Shown here piece after piece: positions 1-28,400 of a DNA stretch of 64,000 bases. The notes below the pieces were generated by a model, which was not told where the DNA came from, did no database searches, and was given only the letters and a program-made list of their open reading frames with translations. The stretch's first letter is position 1; each line of letters starts with the position of its first letter. The stretch is from positions 88,408,355-88,472,354 of the forward strand of contig NC_132878.1 in NCBI RefSeq assembly GCF_030463535.1. The letters run 5' to 3'. Position numbers and translations under genes: made by a program. The DNA comes from Salminus brasiliensis. Its lineage: Eukaryota > Chordata > Actinopteri > Characiformes > Bryconidae.

Positions 1-91
1 CTCTCACACACACACACACAGACACAGATCATGTCCACCCAGTGGAAATTGCTGTGTATATTGATGCAAGCTGTACAAATTGAATCTGTGA

Positions 92-15138
<15,047 letters not shown>

Positions 15139-15361
15139 GCAGACTCACATACACACATGTACTCATACGCTTTATTGTACAGTGTATACGTCCACACATG
15201 CAGTTATTGTGGTTATTTACACCAAAAACATGGTATTGAAAGGAATACTCCAGTGTTTCTCAGCCTGGATCATGTGGTTGATTACCATGGACAAGCATTT
15301 CAACCCTTTCTCCTGTACTTGGAAAAGAACAGAAAATCCTCTAGTAGTAACATTATAATGC

Positions 15362-15815
15362 ACCAATCAGCCGTTACATTAAAACCACTGACAGATGATG
15401 CAAACAACATTTGATTATCTGGTTACAGTGGCACCTGTCAGGATTCTTGAAGGTGATGTGGTGGAAGCAGAAAAATGGGCAAGCTTAACAATAAGAATCA
15501 GAGACACTTTGACAAGAGCCAAACTAGATGAGGTCAGAACATCTCCAAAACATCAGGCAGGCAGCAGTGTCAATACCTACCAAAGGTGGTCCAGGGAGGG
15601 AATACTACTGAACTGGCCACAGGGTCATGGGCACCTAGATGCCCACCTCACAACTTACAGGACTTAAAGGATCTGCTGCTGCTAACGTCTTGGTGGCAGA
15701 TACCACAAGGACACCTTCAGGAGTATTGTGGAGTCCATGCCACAATGTGTCAGAGTTGTTTTGGTGGCACGAGGGGGGCCTACTCAATATTAGGTTATGG
15801 CTGATTGGTGTGTAA
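15362..15815 (+). mobile_element. Internally deleted Tc1-like element in the rundc3b 3' region
   Basis: The ends CACCAATCAGCCGTTACATT and TTATGGCTGATTGGTGTG are inverted copies. The 5' transposase part (GAAAAATGGGCAAGC, ATCAGAGACACTTTGACAAG) is joined to the 3' part (CTCACAACTTACAGGACTTA). It begins only 224 bp after the stop codon, so it probably lies in the 3' UTR. Confidence 0.8.
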
Positions 15816-18640
15816 CTCATATTAAAATACTATACCTGTTACATTCTAACAATACATGAATATTTACATTTCAGCAAATTCCCATGAGCCTCCAGTGTGT
15901 ATTTAGAGTCACCAGTGTTTAGTTCCTTACAGAGAAAATGTGTAAAATCACTGTGTAAACAGCTTTGATATGCCAAATGTGGCATATAGACATTAGGTTG
16001 AAAAATGCTGGAATTTTTCTTTTAACCTTTTTTTGAACCTCCATCCTGAAATCAGACCGAAATAGATCTAAAGTATGACTGCACTGTGCTCAGATCAAAG
16101 AAAACTACCTAAAACTTTACAGTGTTAACCTCATAGCTCGTAATAAGACTTTTTTCTGCATAAGATGCCTCTTCCTATAGTACCATTCAAAAGCTTGGAA
16201 TCACTGTTCAAATGATTGTAATCAACGTTTTCAATAAAAAAAACATTTGGTTGCAGGTAAACCTATAAAATAAGCTGTAATATGCTCTTTCTGTGCAGTT
16301 CCACAGATTTAAAGCAAATTACAATGTTAAAAAATGAATCAATAAACAAAATGCATCCATAATAATGAGAGACTGTAGATGATTCTAAATTCACTATGAA
16401 ATCTGTAGAACATCTAAAACAATGTCTGTTTGCTTCAAAGTGATGATTGCATTTGGAGGCAGATAACTTGACATATAGTAATTCTAATATGATAAGTGCA
16501 TCACGTGGTGCTCAATAGTAGTCTTAGGACATGGTAGTCATCATTACTTTGCTTTACAGTTATTTATCTTTTGAATGTATTCTGGAAATGCTTTTTCTTA
16601 TTCAAAAGCACATTATTCTCACTACATTTTGACCATCAGTTAATACTTTGGTTCCAGCTGAACGGTAGCAAACTATAAACTTTTAAGTAAGCCCTCGTCA
16701 CATACATACACTCACATTATGTTTAAACCTGAGATCATTCTGGAAGATATTACATTAGAGAAACTTGTTGAAAGATTGTGTGCCTACAGATACTTTTTTT
16801 TGACATGCTTTGAATCTGGCAGTTGTTCTTAAAAAATAGAAATGCCCTAATATGACTTTTGCATTGACTTCCATTAAAGGTTAAGGTATTCTCTTTTGGA
16901 AATGTTGCCTTTTTCAAGATGAAGAAGTAAAATCTGGGGCTAGACCACACAGTCATGCAAAAAAATATATAAATAAATAAATAAAAGCAAATCTTGATGA
17001 TGATTGATAAATTCACACACTCAGCCTAACTTTTTTTTATCTCTGTGCATCACAGCAAACATCGCTACTGTATTAAGATAAATATAACGAGTGATGATAT
17101 TAAATACTCACCTATAGGTTCCACTAAAGTTTAAGTACTTTTATTGAGTACTTTTAGTACATTATTGCCTGTTTTTAGCACATTTATGATGCATACCAAT
17201 GAAACATTTTAGCTTGGAAAGTGATAAATAAACAAGACATAAATTGTGTCCTAAGACTGCTTTTGAGCTTTATATCATTTATCATTTTAGAATTCCCAGT
17301 TATTTCTAACATACTGTAAATATTAAGTAAAATATTCTTAAAAATACCTTCTCTGTTTATCATTTTTAAAATCTACACTATAGAAGTTATTCATATGTAC
17401 AAAAACACAAAGCTAAATACTAGAATGAGTGATTCCAGACTTTTGAAAGGTAGTGTACACCTTTTGTATCACATTTCTGATTTACGATCTGTCCTTTGCT
17501 GTCATTTTTTGTGTGTTTTCAAACTGAAATATGTGAATGTTAAAACTGAACGCTCTTCAGCCTTCATTCAGGTCCGTACTAAACTGGATAAACTGCAGCG
17601 ATCGTAAACATATGGATTAGCTCAGGTCCTGTTTGTGAATTTGTCTTTTCAGTTGTTTTGACCATCTTTGTTTTGTGTGTAATTTATTATTTTTTATGAT
17701 GTCTTTATAATAGAAACTATTGCAGACATTTAAACCAGGATCATTTCAGCCACAGATACCACTAAGAAGAGCCAGTTTCTGCTCTGTTTGCTGCCTCATC
17801 AGTTGCCTTTTAATTCATAGCCATGCTGGGTTCATTTAGGAGGATTACTTCATGCAGTTGCTTGAATTTTCCCTTTCATTTTGAGGAGCCATATTTTAGA
17901 GTGAGGTGGAAATCCACTCACCGCTTGGGCATTCTGATTTAAAGTGCTTTTCTAATCACATTCATTGACCATATAATTTACATATCAGCCATACAAAATC
18001 CACCACTATGAAAAAATGGACATTTCAGTTTTCTGCACTGCCTTAAAAACAGCACTAACACATTTGAGTCTGTCAGGAAAGCCTTTTTGCGAGTTGCAAG
18101 GATGAGCTTAGAGGTGGGTTAGGTTAAAGGTATAGTATAGTTCAACCAGGCTAATTATACTAAAGTGGTTTACAGATATAGACAGTGAGTAGTTAAAACT
18201 TCAGCATGCTTCTTCAGAAAAGCTTTGATAAGCTGGTCTAGGCACATGTAAGGAGTAGTATGAACAGTTATATGGTATAAAAACATAACCTGAGCAGCTT
18301 AAACATGGATCTGTTCATAGTGAGACTCCGACTGTGTACACTGTGAAGGTCCAGCTAGCCCGGCCGCAGTGTTGCTTCTGTCTGTGCTTTTGTGCTTCAC
18401 TCTGTTTAAACTTGAAGTCTAGAAGGCTCACATTGTGTATTGTATAGGAACCATTTTTGCTTCATTAATCTTCCTTTGTCTGAACGGCCTATCAGAAAGA
18501 CTATGGTTCACTCTCCCCATGTAAAGGGTTCCATCTTTTAGAACATGTGTTCATGGTTCGCACTGTTTGGTTAAACTAGCTTTTTAAAGGCCACGGCACA
18601 ACAGCACAGTATTCCCCAGCAAACCTCAACATCCTACTGT
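15816..18640. other. AT-rich 3' UTR or intergenic sequence
   Basis: Possible rundc3b polyadenylation hexamers AATAAA occur at about 16232, 16340, 16970 and 17225, but none can be chosen. No further exon or clear transposon was recognised. Confidence 0.4.
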
Positions 18641-20200
18641 TCCACAATAAGAGCGTCCTAGAAATAGAATTGTGGAACATTCTAGAACTGACTGGAGAAA
18701 ATTCTACTGGGAGAACATTTTACTGGGAGAACATACTACGACAATGTGGAATTAATAGAACACTCTACAATATGGAGAATATTCTGCAATATAAGAACAT
18801 CCTGCAACAGTTCTCGATCTATCTAGCACAGTAGAAATGTGAGAACATTGTAGAACATTGCAAATGGGGGAACATTTCTAGAACAGTATGTTTGTAGACA
18901 GCATTGCACAACAGTGGGCTCTTTCTAGTGCAGTAGAAATGTGAGTACATTCTGTGTACTGGGTACTGGATCATTCTAAAACAGTGTTACTGGGAGATCA
19001 TTCTAGAACAGTGTTACTGGGAGATAATTCTAGAACAGTGTTACTGGGAGAGCATTCTAGAACAGTGTAAGTTGGAGAACATTCTAGAACATTGTTACTG
19101 GGAGAGCATTCTAGAACAGTGTAAGTGGGAGAGCATTCTAGAACATTGTTACTGGGAGAGCATTCTAGAACAGTGTAAGTTGGAGAACATTCTAGAACAT
19201 TGTTACTGGGAGAGCATTCTAGAACAGTGTAAGTGGGAGAGCATTCTAGAACATTGTTACTAGGAGATCATTCTAGAACAGTGTTACTTTGAGATCATTC
19301 TAGAACAGTGTAAGTGGGAGATCATTCTAGAACAGTGTTACTGGGAGATCATTCCAGAACAGTGTTACTAAGAGAGCGTTCCAGAACAGTGTTACTGGGA
19401 GATCATTCTAAAACAGTGTAAGTGGGAGATACTTCTAGAACAGTGTTACTGGGAGATACTTCTAAAACAGTGTAAGTGGGAGATCATTCTAGAACAGTGT
19501 TACTGGTAGATACTTCTAAAACAGTGTAAGTGGGAGAACATTCTAGAACAGTGTTACTGGGAGAACATTCTAGAACAGTGTTACTGGGAGATACTTCTAA
19601 AACAGTGTAAGTGGGAGAACATTCTAGAACAGTGTTACTGGGAGAGCATTCTAGAACAGTGTAAGTGGGAGAGCATTCTAGAACAGTGTAACTGGGAGAT
19701 CATTCTAGAACAGTGTTACTGGGAGAACATTCTAGACCAGTGTTACTGGGAGAGCATTCTAGACCAGTGTTACTGGGAGAGCATTCTAGAACAGTGTTAC
19801 TGGGAGAGCATTCTAGACCAGTGTTACTGGGAGAGCATTCTAGAACAGTGTTACTGGGAGAGCATTCTAGAACAGTGTAAGTTGGAGAACATTCTAGAAC
19901 AGTGTTACTTTGAGATCATTCTAGAACAGTGTAAGTGGGAGAGCATTCTAGAACAGTGTAAGTTGGAGAACATTCTAGAACAGTGTTACTTTGAGATCAT
20001 TCTAGAACAGTGTAAGTGGGAGATCATTCTAGAACAGTGTAAGTGGGAGATCATTCCAGAACAGTGTTACTGTGAGAGCATTCTAGAACAGTGTTAGTAG
20101 AAGGGCATTCTAGAACAGTACGTGGGAGAACATTGTAGAACAATGCAAATGGGGGAGCATTTCTAGAACAGTGTGAATGGGTGAAATATTCTAGTCCTGG
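18641..20200. repeat. 27-bp satellite rich in heat-shock-element cores
   Basis: From about 18960 the sequence is over 40 head-to-tail 27-bp units, built from ATTCTAGAACAGTGT plus TACTGGGAGAGC or AAGTGGGAGATC. Units at 18641-18960 and 20100-20200 are decayed. Most units keep TTCTAGAA. The word GAACATTCTAGAA (three alternating GAA/TTC sites) begins at 18675, 19077, 19185, 19536, 19563, 19617, 19887 and 19968. The period is divisible by three, so peptide-like frames (WESILEQCY repeats) arise without being genes. The array lies between the 3' ends of rundc3b and slc25a40. Confidence 0.95.
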
Positions 20201-22480
20201 TCTCTCAGCAGTCACGCAGGTATGGCTCATCATGCAGGTGTTCGGGGTTGTTGGTGTTTGCTGGGTTGATGAGTTCTGATTAGCTCTGAAGCTTTATCCA
20301 TCCCTAACATCCACTAACAGAAAGCTCCCTTTATGTTGCCTGGGTTTGTGATTAATAACCTGAAAGGTATTTTAGGAAGCAGGATTTTTCACTTAGTGGC
20401 ACATCACTGGCCTAAAGTCCAAAATATGAGAGCAAATTCCCACCAGGTAGAGGAGAATTTCTATTTATTTATTGTTTTTTTTGTTTGCACACAAGATATA
20501 CAACATATCTCTTAAATGTTGACTAATCTTACTCAATATCTCAAAATAATTACATAATATGTTAAAATAATTACTTGTTTTCCTGATGTTTTTTGTTCTT
20601 TTGTTTGTTATATGTTTTTGTATATATTTATAAAAATGTATATTGACATAATGTATCAAAATCTGGACTTCTTTTTTTCTTAGACTTTGACTTAGTATCT
20701 TAAAATAATGACTCAATTTGACACAATTTGACTTGCTATCTAAAATTACACAAAATAACAGCACACATAATAATTTACTTATCATTTTGAGATACTCGAT
20801 CAAATTTCAAAGTAGATCCAAATGTCAAAGAAACGGGTTTCCACACTAAACTACACTATCAGGAAAGGTATGAGATGCCTTCCTTCTCCTGCTTAGAGCC
20901 ACAACAGCCTTGTATTATTTAAATGATTTTTTAAAAATTGTTATTTAATTATTCTTAATTAATATTTGTATTTTTTTTTGCACCACAAACTAAATAGGCC
21001 TGCTGTATTTCATTACCATACCAGGACCAGCTGCCCAAAAGCATGTCAGTGGTTAGATCATGTTGAATGGTAGAGAGAGAGTGTTCAGTCCATTTTTAAG
21101 AATTTTGTTCATGCTATGCTGCTTTTGGGCAACCCAGCCCTGGTAGGTTAAAGCCACAATCAGGGAAGTATAAATCTGTGTTACTCCATGTCTTTTTTTC
21201 CCCATGTCTGTGCCAATACTTTGTTTACAATCAGGACACTGGCCTAGCTCTTTACACCCTCCTCTCAATGTTGTATGAGAAGCACGGCATGTGATAGCAG
21301 CATGTTGGATGTGTTCCAATGTCTTTTTTATTGTCTTCTTGTCTTTCTTGTACGTTTCTGTATGTCAGGACAATGTCTTGTTCACTCCCTCGTTTTTTAA
21401 AATGACTTTTCGAGTTCATCCAAACTCAGCATTGCCTCCAGCGCCCTGCTGATGCGTTCGTGTTCTCAGTGTTTCTGTCTGCCCCTGACTTCCTTTGTGT
21501 TTGAACTATGTATGACCTTCTCTCAAGCATGATGAGGAACAGCTGAGCTACCTGCGCCAACACTGAGCTTCTGATGTACCATAGCACAGGGCCGAGGGCT
21601 CTAAAAAGGGTGGGGCTCTTTGTGTTATTAAGCAACGGAAAGTGTCATTAATTTGTGGCAGGCCGAGCTTACAGAAATGTGATTAAGCAACGCAGCCGAG
21701 CATGTTGTTAAATGGTTTGGTCATCTCTCGTGTACCTCATGCTGCTTCTGTCTGAATTAGTTCTGCATTTCAAGGCACGAAAAGGCTGGGAAGGTCAGAA
21801 CTTGATGTACTTTGCTGTCTTACATTGAATGTATACTGGTTGCCTTGCCCACAAGAGGCATTAAAGGACACTTTCACATAAAATTCATATTTTACATATT
21901 TGCCTTGATCATATGTCATTGATATGCTAAAAGAAAGGCATTCAGAATTAGGAAATGTAACTCAAGTGATGCCTGATGATTATGATTGCCGTTCTTGCCG
22001 AGCGGTCCTGTTGGTCACTTGATTTCAAATAGGGGAGAGTGGGGCACAGGGTAAAACAACTTCGAGGGTTCTTTAGTAAAGGCTGTAGTTTTTGTATAGG
22101 ACCATGACAATTCAAAGATCCATTTGCTGTTCTTTGCCTGGTTAATGGGTATGTTGTATTAAAAAAAGTACTCTTTATATACTCAAAAAGGGTCAAATTA
22201 GAGACCCCTGTAATAACTAATGTCATCATAAGTGGCTTTTGAGTTGCGTGTTGTGAATTTTTCTAAGCTTTGACTTGTTGGCTGTAATAGAGCACAGTTC
22301 TGAATCATTTGAATAATAATAATAGTAATGTTAGAACACCCCAGGCTAGTACAGCCTACTCACAGTGGAGTTAGTTGTACACAGTGTTTCAACTAAGCCT
22401 TCCAGTGAAAACAAGAGGAGGGGTGAGGTGTCTGGGGAACAATCCCACCTCTTCACCAAATACAGCAGCAGTTCATGTCT
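20201..22480. other. Intergenic, AT-rich
   Basis: 20480-20800 is AT-rich with repeated TATCTTAAAATAAT-type words and a meaningless - strand open frame. No gene is supported in the stretch. Confidence 0.45.
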
Positions 22481-22489
22481 TGGCCAATC

Positions 22490-22990
22490 AACAGATATCA
22501 AATCATAATCAAATTTATTTGTAGAGAGATTTGTTGTTGCAAAGTAGCTTTACAAAAATATTCAGTAATGAAACAAAAGACAGGCAAAACTCCCTCAAAG
22601 CTGGAGGAAGGAACCCTGGGAGAAACCCATCCTCCTGTGGTCTGGTGTCAGGTTGTCATATTCTCAGACAAGTGTAAAGAGATGGATTAAGTTCTGACTG
22701 GATTTATGGAGTCATAGATAAATAGATAATGTGAACATTACAAGAGTGGGGCTGACGACTTCAGCAGATCTGACTGTCACAGCCTAAATAAAAGGAGAGA
22801 GCCAGAAGGTAACACAGACACAGGAGCACCCTGAAACACTGGCATCCATCCGCTCCACCAATCAAGAATCTGAGTGATTGATTGCGTGCAAACAGCAGGA
22901 AAGCTTCTCAGTTTACCACAATTCCATATTCCCATGAACCCCCAGATCTGCAGGGAACAATTCATTAAAAAAGCTAAACTAAAACGAGTT
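22490..22990. mobile_element. Interspersed DNA-element fragment common in fish
   Basis: The run CAAATTTATTTGTAGAG, AGTAGCTTTACAAAAATATT and GGAAGGAACCCTGGGAGAAA is a recurrent fish repeat. A second fragment starts at 54228. It has no coding frame. Confidence 0.55.
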
Positions 22991-24230
22991 TTCAGTGTAG
23001 AATTTAAAATTGAGACTTGAAGCTTGTTCCAGAGTTGGGGGCCTTTATAAGATGCTCTTGTATTGTCCTTCTACTGTATTTTTCAAGGACCAATCAGAAT
23101 TAAGATAACATTTAAAGCAAAAAAGTGTTGAAGTTTTCTTTTCTCATATTCAGAGTTCCTTCTTCATTAGCTTTCCAATGGTGGATGTAAGGCTGATGGA
23201 CTCTCAGAACTGGGCCTCTGCCATCGAACTACATTGCAAATGGCAATCATTGGGGTCCAAGCACCATGGCCTATTATGGAGCCAGCAGAGCACAAACGAT
23301 CGATTGTTTACCTTTATGACCTGCATTTGCATAGTTGTTAAACTAAGTAATTCAACAGTAATGTGCCCTGTATTTTAGTCTTAACATGCTCCAGAGTTCA
23401 CCTACATTTTCAGGATAGAATCGCAAGTTTTCTCATAGGAACAATGCTACCAGACTCCACTTCAGGTGTTTGGTTTCTGAAGTTATCACCTTGGAAATCT
23501 CATTTGGCTTCAATGACATAGGATTGTGTTGAATTGTGTTTGAATCAATACTTTTTAGCCAGTGTTACAACTAACCCCAGGATGCCCCGTTCTCCCTTAT
23601 TATTTATATCATACTTAAAGTATAACGTGGTTTAAAAGGCCTGTCTTTTGGCATATTTAATGAATTGATCTATTTAAATATGAAAATGTGATTTTTATGT
23701 GAAGCTTCACTTTTCACTATCATTTTTTTCCAGATTTGCTGGATTCAGATAACTTTTGTTTCCAAGAGCCACCAAACACAAACGTGGCACTTACTGAATG
23801 TATCAGAGAGCAGACTGAGAGAGTAAAGTTGTTTCCTCATTAGAATTCATCTCGTCTCTAGATGTTGCAGCAGAACGGCTTTTATCAATGTTCTGGGTTT
23901 TCACTGTCAAAGTCAACTCATTCTGCAAGGACTGTTCATCTGTTTTCAGCACAGCAGGGTGTTATTGCTGCTGGCATTGAGATGGTATTTTTGCACTTTA
24001 TTTCTATACATCCATTGGCCATGATTTCTTAAATAAATGAACTGTCTTGCAAACTAGGTTTTTGCATCAGTCTGTTTTTGGTGTCTGTTTATTGGCTGGA
24101 TGTTTGATAGGCTACGTATTCTGTTTCAACCAGCATCATACACTCACTGACCACTTTCTTGTAAACCTTATCTTATAGTCCCACTCTCTGGAGTTTACAG
24201 TTACTAATGGTAGCATCTGCTCATCGTCTA
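22991..24230. other. Intergenic, nothing recognised
   Basis: No exon, RNA gene or firm repeat was seen. Confidence 0.4.
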
Positions 24231-24500
24231 GCACAGGGACACCCAGGTGGTCCAGATTTTTGCTCCAACCCCACTCACAACACACCATATAGAGGAAAAC
24301 TGATAGGGAATTCAAGGTATGGTTCTTGCACAGAACTCTAAAGTGGACAAAGTATGTGTTTCTACTAAAGTGGCCAATACATAGAAATACAATAATAGAA
24401 TAATAATAGAAATTGTTTCTAATAAAGTGGCCACTGAGAAGCAATACAAGGTAGGTGTTCCTAATAAAGTGGCCAGTCAGATGAAATACAGGGTAGGAGT
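24231..24500. repeat. Short tandem block with AATAAAGTGGCCA units
   Basis: Three to four diverged units end in CTAATAAAGTGGCCA (at about 24365, 24422 and 24465). The - strand frame with repeated GHFIRNTY arises from this repeat. The left part (CACAGGGACACCCAGGTGG) resembles a hAT-type element edge. Confidence 0.6.
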
Positions 24501-24596
24501 TGCTTTGAATGTATTTGCTTGTGTCGTAATTAAAGTTATTTGATATTTTTGCTTTAGGACAAGACAAGATTTACACAAGCCGCAAGCCAAACTGTC

Positions 24597-24602
24597 TTTA
24601 TT
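24597..24602 (-). terminator. Candidate slc25a40 polyadenylation signal
   Basis: TTTATT on + reads AATAAA on the - strand, about 675 bp past the slc25a40 stop. Other hexamers nearby cannot be excluded. Confidence 0.35.
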
Positions 24603-25275
24603 GGCATTTTAAAACCCTTGGACTGACCAAATGAAATGCTTTTGCATCTCATTCAAACAAAACATTGCCTCACTTGGTGGGCTGAGGTGAACATAGACAG
24701 ACGTAATAAAAAAAAATGTTTTAAAAGCAGGAATAAAATAATTACAATAAAAATAGCACTATTGTAAGTCTTCTTTTACATGATTGAGATTCTGAATGAC
24801 TACACACCTGCTTCCGTTCTGTTTATATACACTTTCAGTTAAAACGCATTTGGCACCACACAGTAATTGTAATTCTCAGAGGTGTGCTTCATGTGGTTTT
24901 GTCATATATATTTTTAAGAGTGCGCATGAAAAACTGCAAATAAGCCTTTTCTTCACAGTAGTGCATCTGCATTATTTTTATGCTTTGTGGGATATAAATA
25001 GGGCTCCACAGAGCTGTGACTCAGCTTAATCCATCACAGACTGTGGAGAACTCACAAACACAAACCAGGAGAAAAACAGATACCATGGTTCAAAACAGGA
25101 GCAAATACAAGAGATCCATCATTCATGATTTTTCAGCATAACTAAACTGAGTATTTGGGAGGGTGGTCTGGGAGCCCAGCTGAAGGACCGGCTCAGTGGT
25201 ATGGGCACATAGGTGTGTGTGTGTTTCTAAATGAGACAGAGAGAGAGAGAGTGATTAAAGTGATCAAAAGGACTA

Positions 25276-25412
25276 TCAAGTGTTGCTGGTTTGAAGTGTC
25301 AGCACCCGCATATTCTCCTGGTTGCGTTTGCGGAAGAAGGTCTTTCCGAACTCGTAGGTGCTGATCATTATAGCACAGGCTGGAGCCACCTTTATAAGCC
25401 TGGGCATAAAGC
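25276..25412 (-). CDS. slc25a40: slc25a40 last coding exon
   Basis: It encodes residues 302-345: [20 protein letters not shown], then [10 protein letters not shown] and a short divergent tail. The acceptor (- strand) is TCTCGTTTAG. Confidence 0.92.
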
Positions 25413-28400
25413 CTAAACGAGAAAGAGATAGAAAGGGATGAGTATGACGTAGAGGTTATGGCTATGAGTCATGCTGGAATAGGGTTGTTTAATCTTATGA
25501 TGGCAAAGCATCAGCGCTGTATTGTCTCATAATACTCATTATACTGAATGTAGTTCTGTTCTGTTTGGGTGCAGTAGTGACATCTTGTGGTCAGTCCAGA
25601 AAATGACAGATTTGACGGATTATTTGAATATTGCCTTTCACATTGTTTATTTCATGAGTAATTATGGACCAATTGGAAAAAGTACTTGGAGTCTACATCT
25701 TAACATTAAACGTATTATTTTTATTTATTTATTTTATTCAGATTTTCGCAGGGTATCTCGTTTCTCACATCATGTGTGGCTTAGCTGAACAGTGGCATGG
25801 TGTGTCCAATGTGAGGCAGTGTTTAAGACATGGCTTTGTGTTGCTGCTGTGTGTTCAAACATTTACCTGCAAAGAGGCCTCTGAAGCCATTCTCTCCCAC
25901 TATTCGCTTCATCACATCGTAGGTTAATGAAGAGGCTTGTGGTGACACTATAGAAACAAAAGGGCTAAATCACTAAGCAGTCATATTTAGTGCATCATGA
26001 AATCTCAAATATGGGCACCCTGCACTTGGTAGCACCCTTGCTAGTATAAATCAAAGCTTGTAAACTGAGTCTTTCAGTTCTTGTTCAGAGGATTCTTCAC
26101 TGAAAAATCATCTAGCTCTGGGGGATTCTAGGGTCATGCCTGTGCCTCTGGCTGCAACACAAGCCCAAAACATGATCAATCCACCCCTGTGCTTAACAGT
26201 TGGAGAGGTGTTCTTTCCATGGCTTTCTACACCCTTTTTCTCCAAACATGTTTTTGCTGACTGTGATTTCCAAACATACATCAGGCTTCTGATGCACGTT
26301 GATGAATTCATGTCGCTCCAATGTCTCATAAAATCTTTCGTAGTCCTTCAGACCTCAACCTGACCTCCACCATTCCTGTAACTGTCATTACTTCATTACA
26401 TTACAAACTGAGGAAATATTACCATGGAACACATTGCTTTCTCCTCATAGCTTATAGCTACATATGCTTTGTGAGCATCAATAACTTTAATTTAAGAGTG
26501 ACTGTCCCAACAATCATCCTTTAAGCAGCTGCAGAGAGTATTTATAAGGGTGTAAAATTTGCATCATCTGAGAGATAAAGTTATCTGAGAGATAAAATCT
26601 GTTAGGATGGTCAAATATTCTTCTTTTTCATACTACAAAGTTGTACAAAATAAGCTATTAATAAATATTGCTTAAATGTTAAAAAGAAATAAAAAAATAA
26701 TAATTTTAACTTGAACATGCCTTTTGGAGTTCAGATCATCTTCTACTTACTTAACTATTTACACTTAATTTAATTTAATTTTGACCGGGTGCACAAAATT
26801 TTGCATGCCACTATATATCTGACTAACATTCCAAAACGATGTGCTGAACTGAGTTGAACTGGCACCTTCAAGAAGCTCTGGTGCCTTTTTATACTCCTAC
26901 TCAAGCTCAGGCTTATCTAGGAAAAGTAGCTGCCATGTATTCCTAAACCTATCAGAAAAGTCAGTCCTTTCACACACGCACTTATCCGGGCAATTATATG
27001 TGATTAACTGGAAAATTACAGGGACATTAACACAGTGACATCTAGATCAAAAGGTTGTGGGAGTGGATTTTGAACATGAGATGAAAGAGCTGCTGTTCAT
27101 TAATGCTGAGGATGTCACGCCTTGTTTAATGGGAATTTCATGGCAAGTATGAACAAGTGCATTCTGGTAAAAGTAAAAGTGCTGCATGTGTCAACAATGC
27201 AAAACCTGAATATTAGGGAAGAGTAACCCAATGATCTCATGAGTTTTACGTGTGGCAGGGGTTTTATTTTAGGAGTTTTTTTAAAACCTACGATTCTTAG
27301 CCTGCAGTTCTCCGAGTTCCACTTGTCTCCTGGTCTTAACCACATCGAATGGCAGTGTGACGACTGAAGCAATCTGAGTAGAAGATTGACACAACATTGT
27401 AACACACACACACACACACACACACACCAGTTTAATTCTTTGTTAATGTGCATGTTATTCAAAGATATTTAAACACTGTGATGTGAAAAACCTTAGAACT
27501 TTAGGTTGCTTGGCAACCATATCCTAATTACACAGATTAAGGGAATCATTTATTGTAATAATAAATAAAATAATACATATTTTTTAGCATTGATCTATTT
27601 TATCATTCTGCCTTTTGGGTCCATTTAATGAAAGCTTTCCATCTACCAAACAAATGGCACACAGTCATCCTCCAGTGACTGATATTAGAAAAGTATAAGT
27701 CACTTGAAGGTAAAACCAGGACAAGAGTTCTCAACTTTTTTGGGAAAATGTGGTGATGTGAGAAAAAGCAAAGCGGACTCACAGATCCAGACACTGCTCC
27801 TGCGATGAAGGTGATGGTGATGGTCGGGTCGCTGGACTTGTACTGACACAGCCAGGCTTTGCCTTTCTCATAGTTATACCAGTACAGTGCTGAAGACAAA
27901 GCCAGACTAGACAGGATGAGGAGGAGGAAACATGCTCCAAAAATACAATGATAAGGCAAGATATAACACAGGTACTGACATACTGTGCCAAACTGAAGCT
28001 TTCATTTTACTAAACATCCCATTCACTCACCAGTCCAATACAGAAACTGAGCGTGCTTTAAAACCATTGCTTTTACAATATTGTACAGTTGATGTGTTTT
28101 GTAAAAATGAATTATGACTGTTTTTAGTACATAAAACCACATAAATGCCATCAAATTAAAAAATATAAGAAAACTGCAGGATATGTGGTGTGTAAATCAT
28201 TGTGATGATCCACTGACTGTAACAGAAAGAAGAACATTGCTGCTGTTGATAATCCGAGCTCGGCACACTGTTAACTGCACAATGTAAGTTCAGTTAAGCA
28301 GGTAGGATAACATTTGAGAGCTGCGTGACTCTACATAATAAATCTAAGTCTTATTTGAGTACAAACCGGTAATATTCCTGTGCCACCTCAGTCCACATGC

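Noticed and set aside
19072-20097. Repeat proteins of WESILEQCY type across the 27-bp array
   Set aside because: A period divisible by three keeps a frame open by arithmetic; there is no gene structure.
18960-20200. Glucocorticoid or androgen response elements in the 27-bp array
   Set aside because: AGAACA half-sites are present, but the following GTGTTACT does not give the needed three-base spacer and TGTTCT arm.
20465-20803. 112-residue - strand open frame
   Set aside because: It lies in AT-rich DNA full of repeated TATCTTAAAATAAT words. Composition is I/K/N/L-biased, with no domain and no splice context.
24136-24567. 143-residue - strand open frame
   Set aside because: The apparent GHFIRNTY repeats come from tandem AATAAAGTGGCCA units of a mobile-element end.
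27281-27291. Alternative slc25a40 donor CGTAG|GTTTTA
   Set aside because: It leaves two bases and breaks the frame into the next exon; the donor GTAGGT at 27291 keeps the carrier frame.
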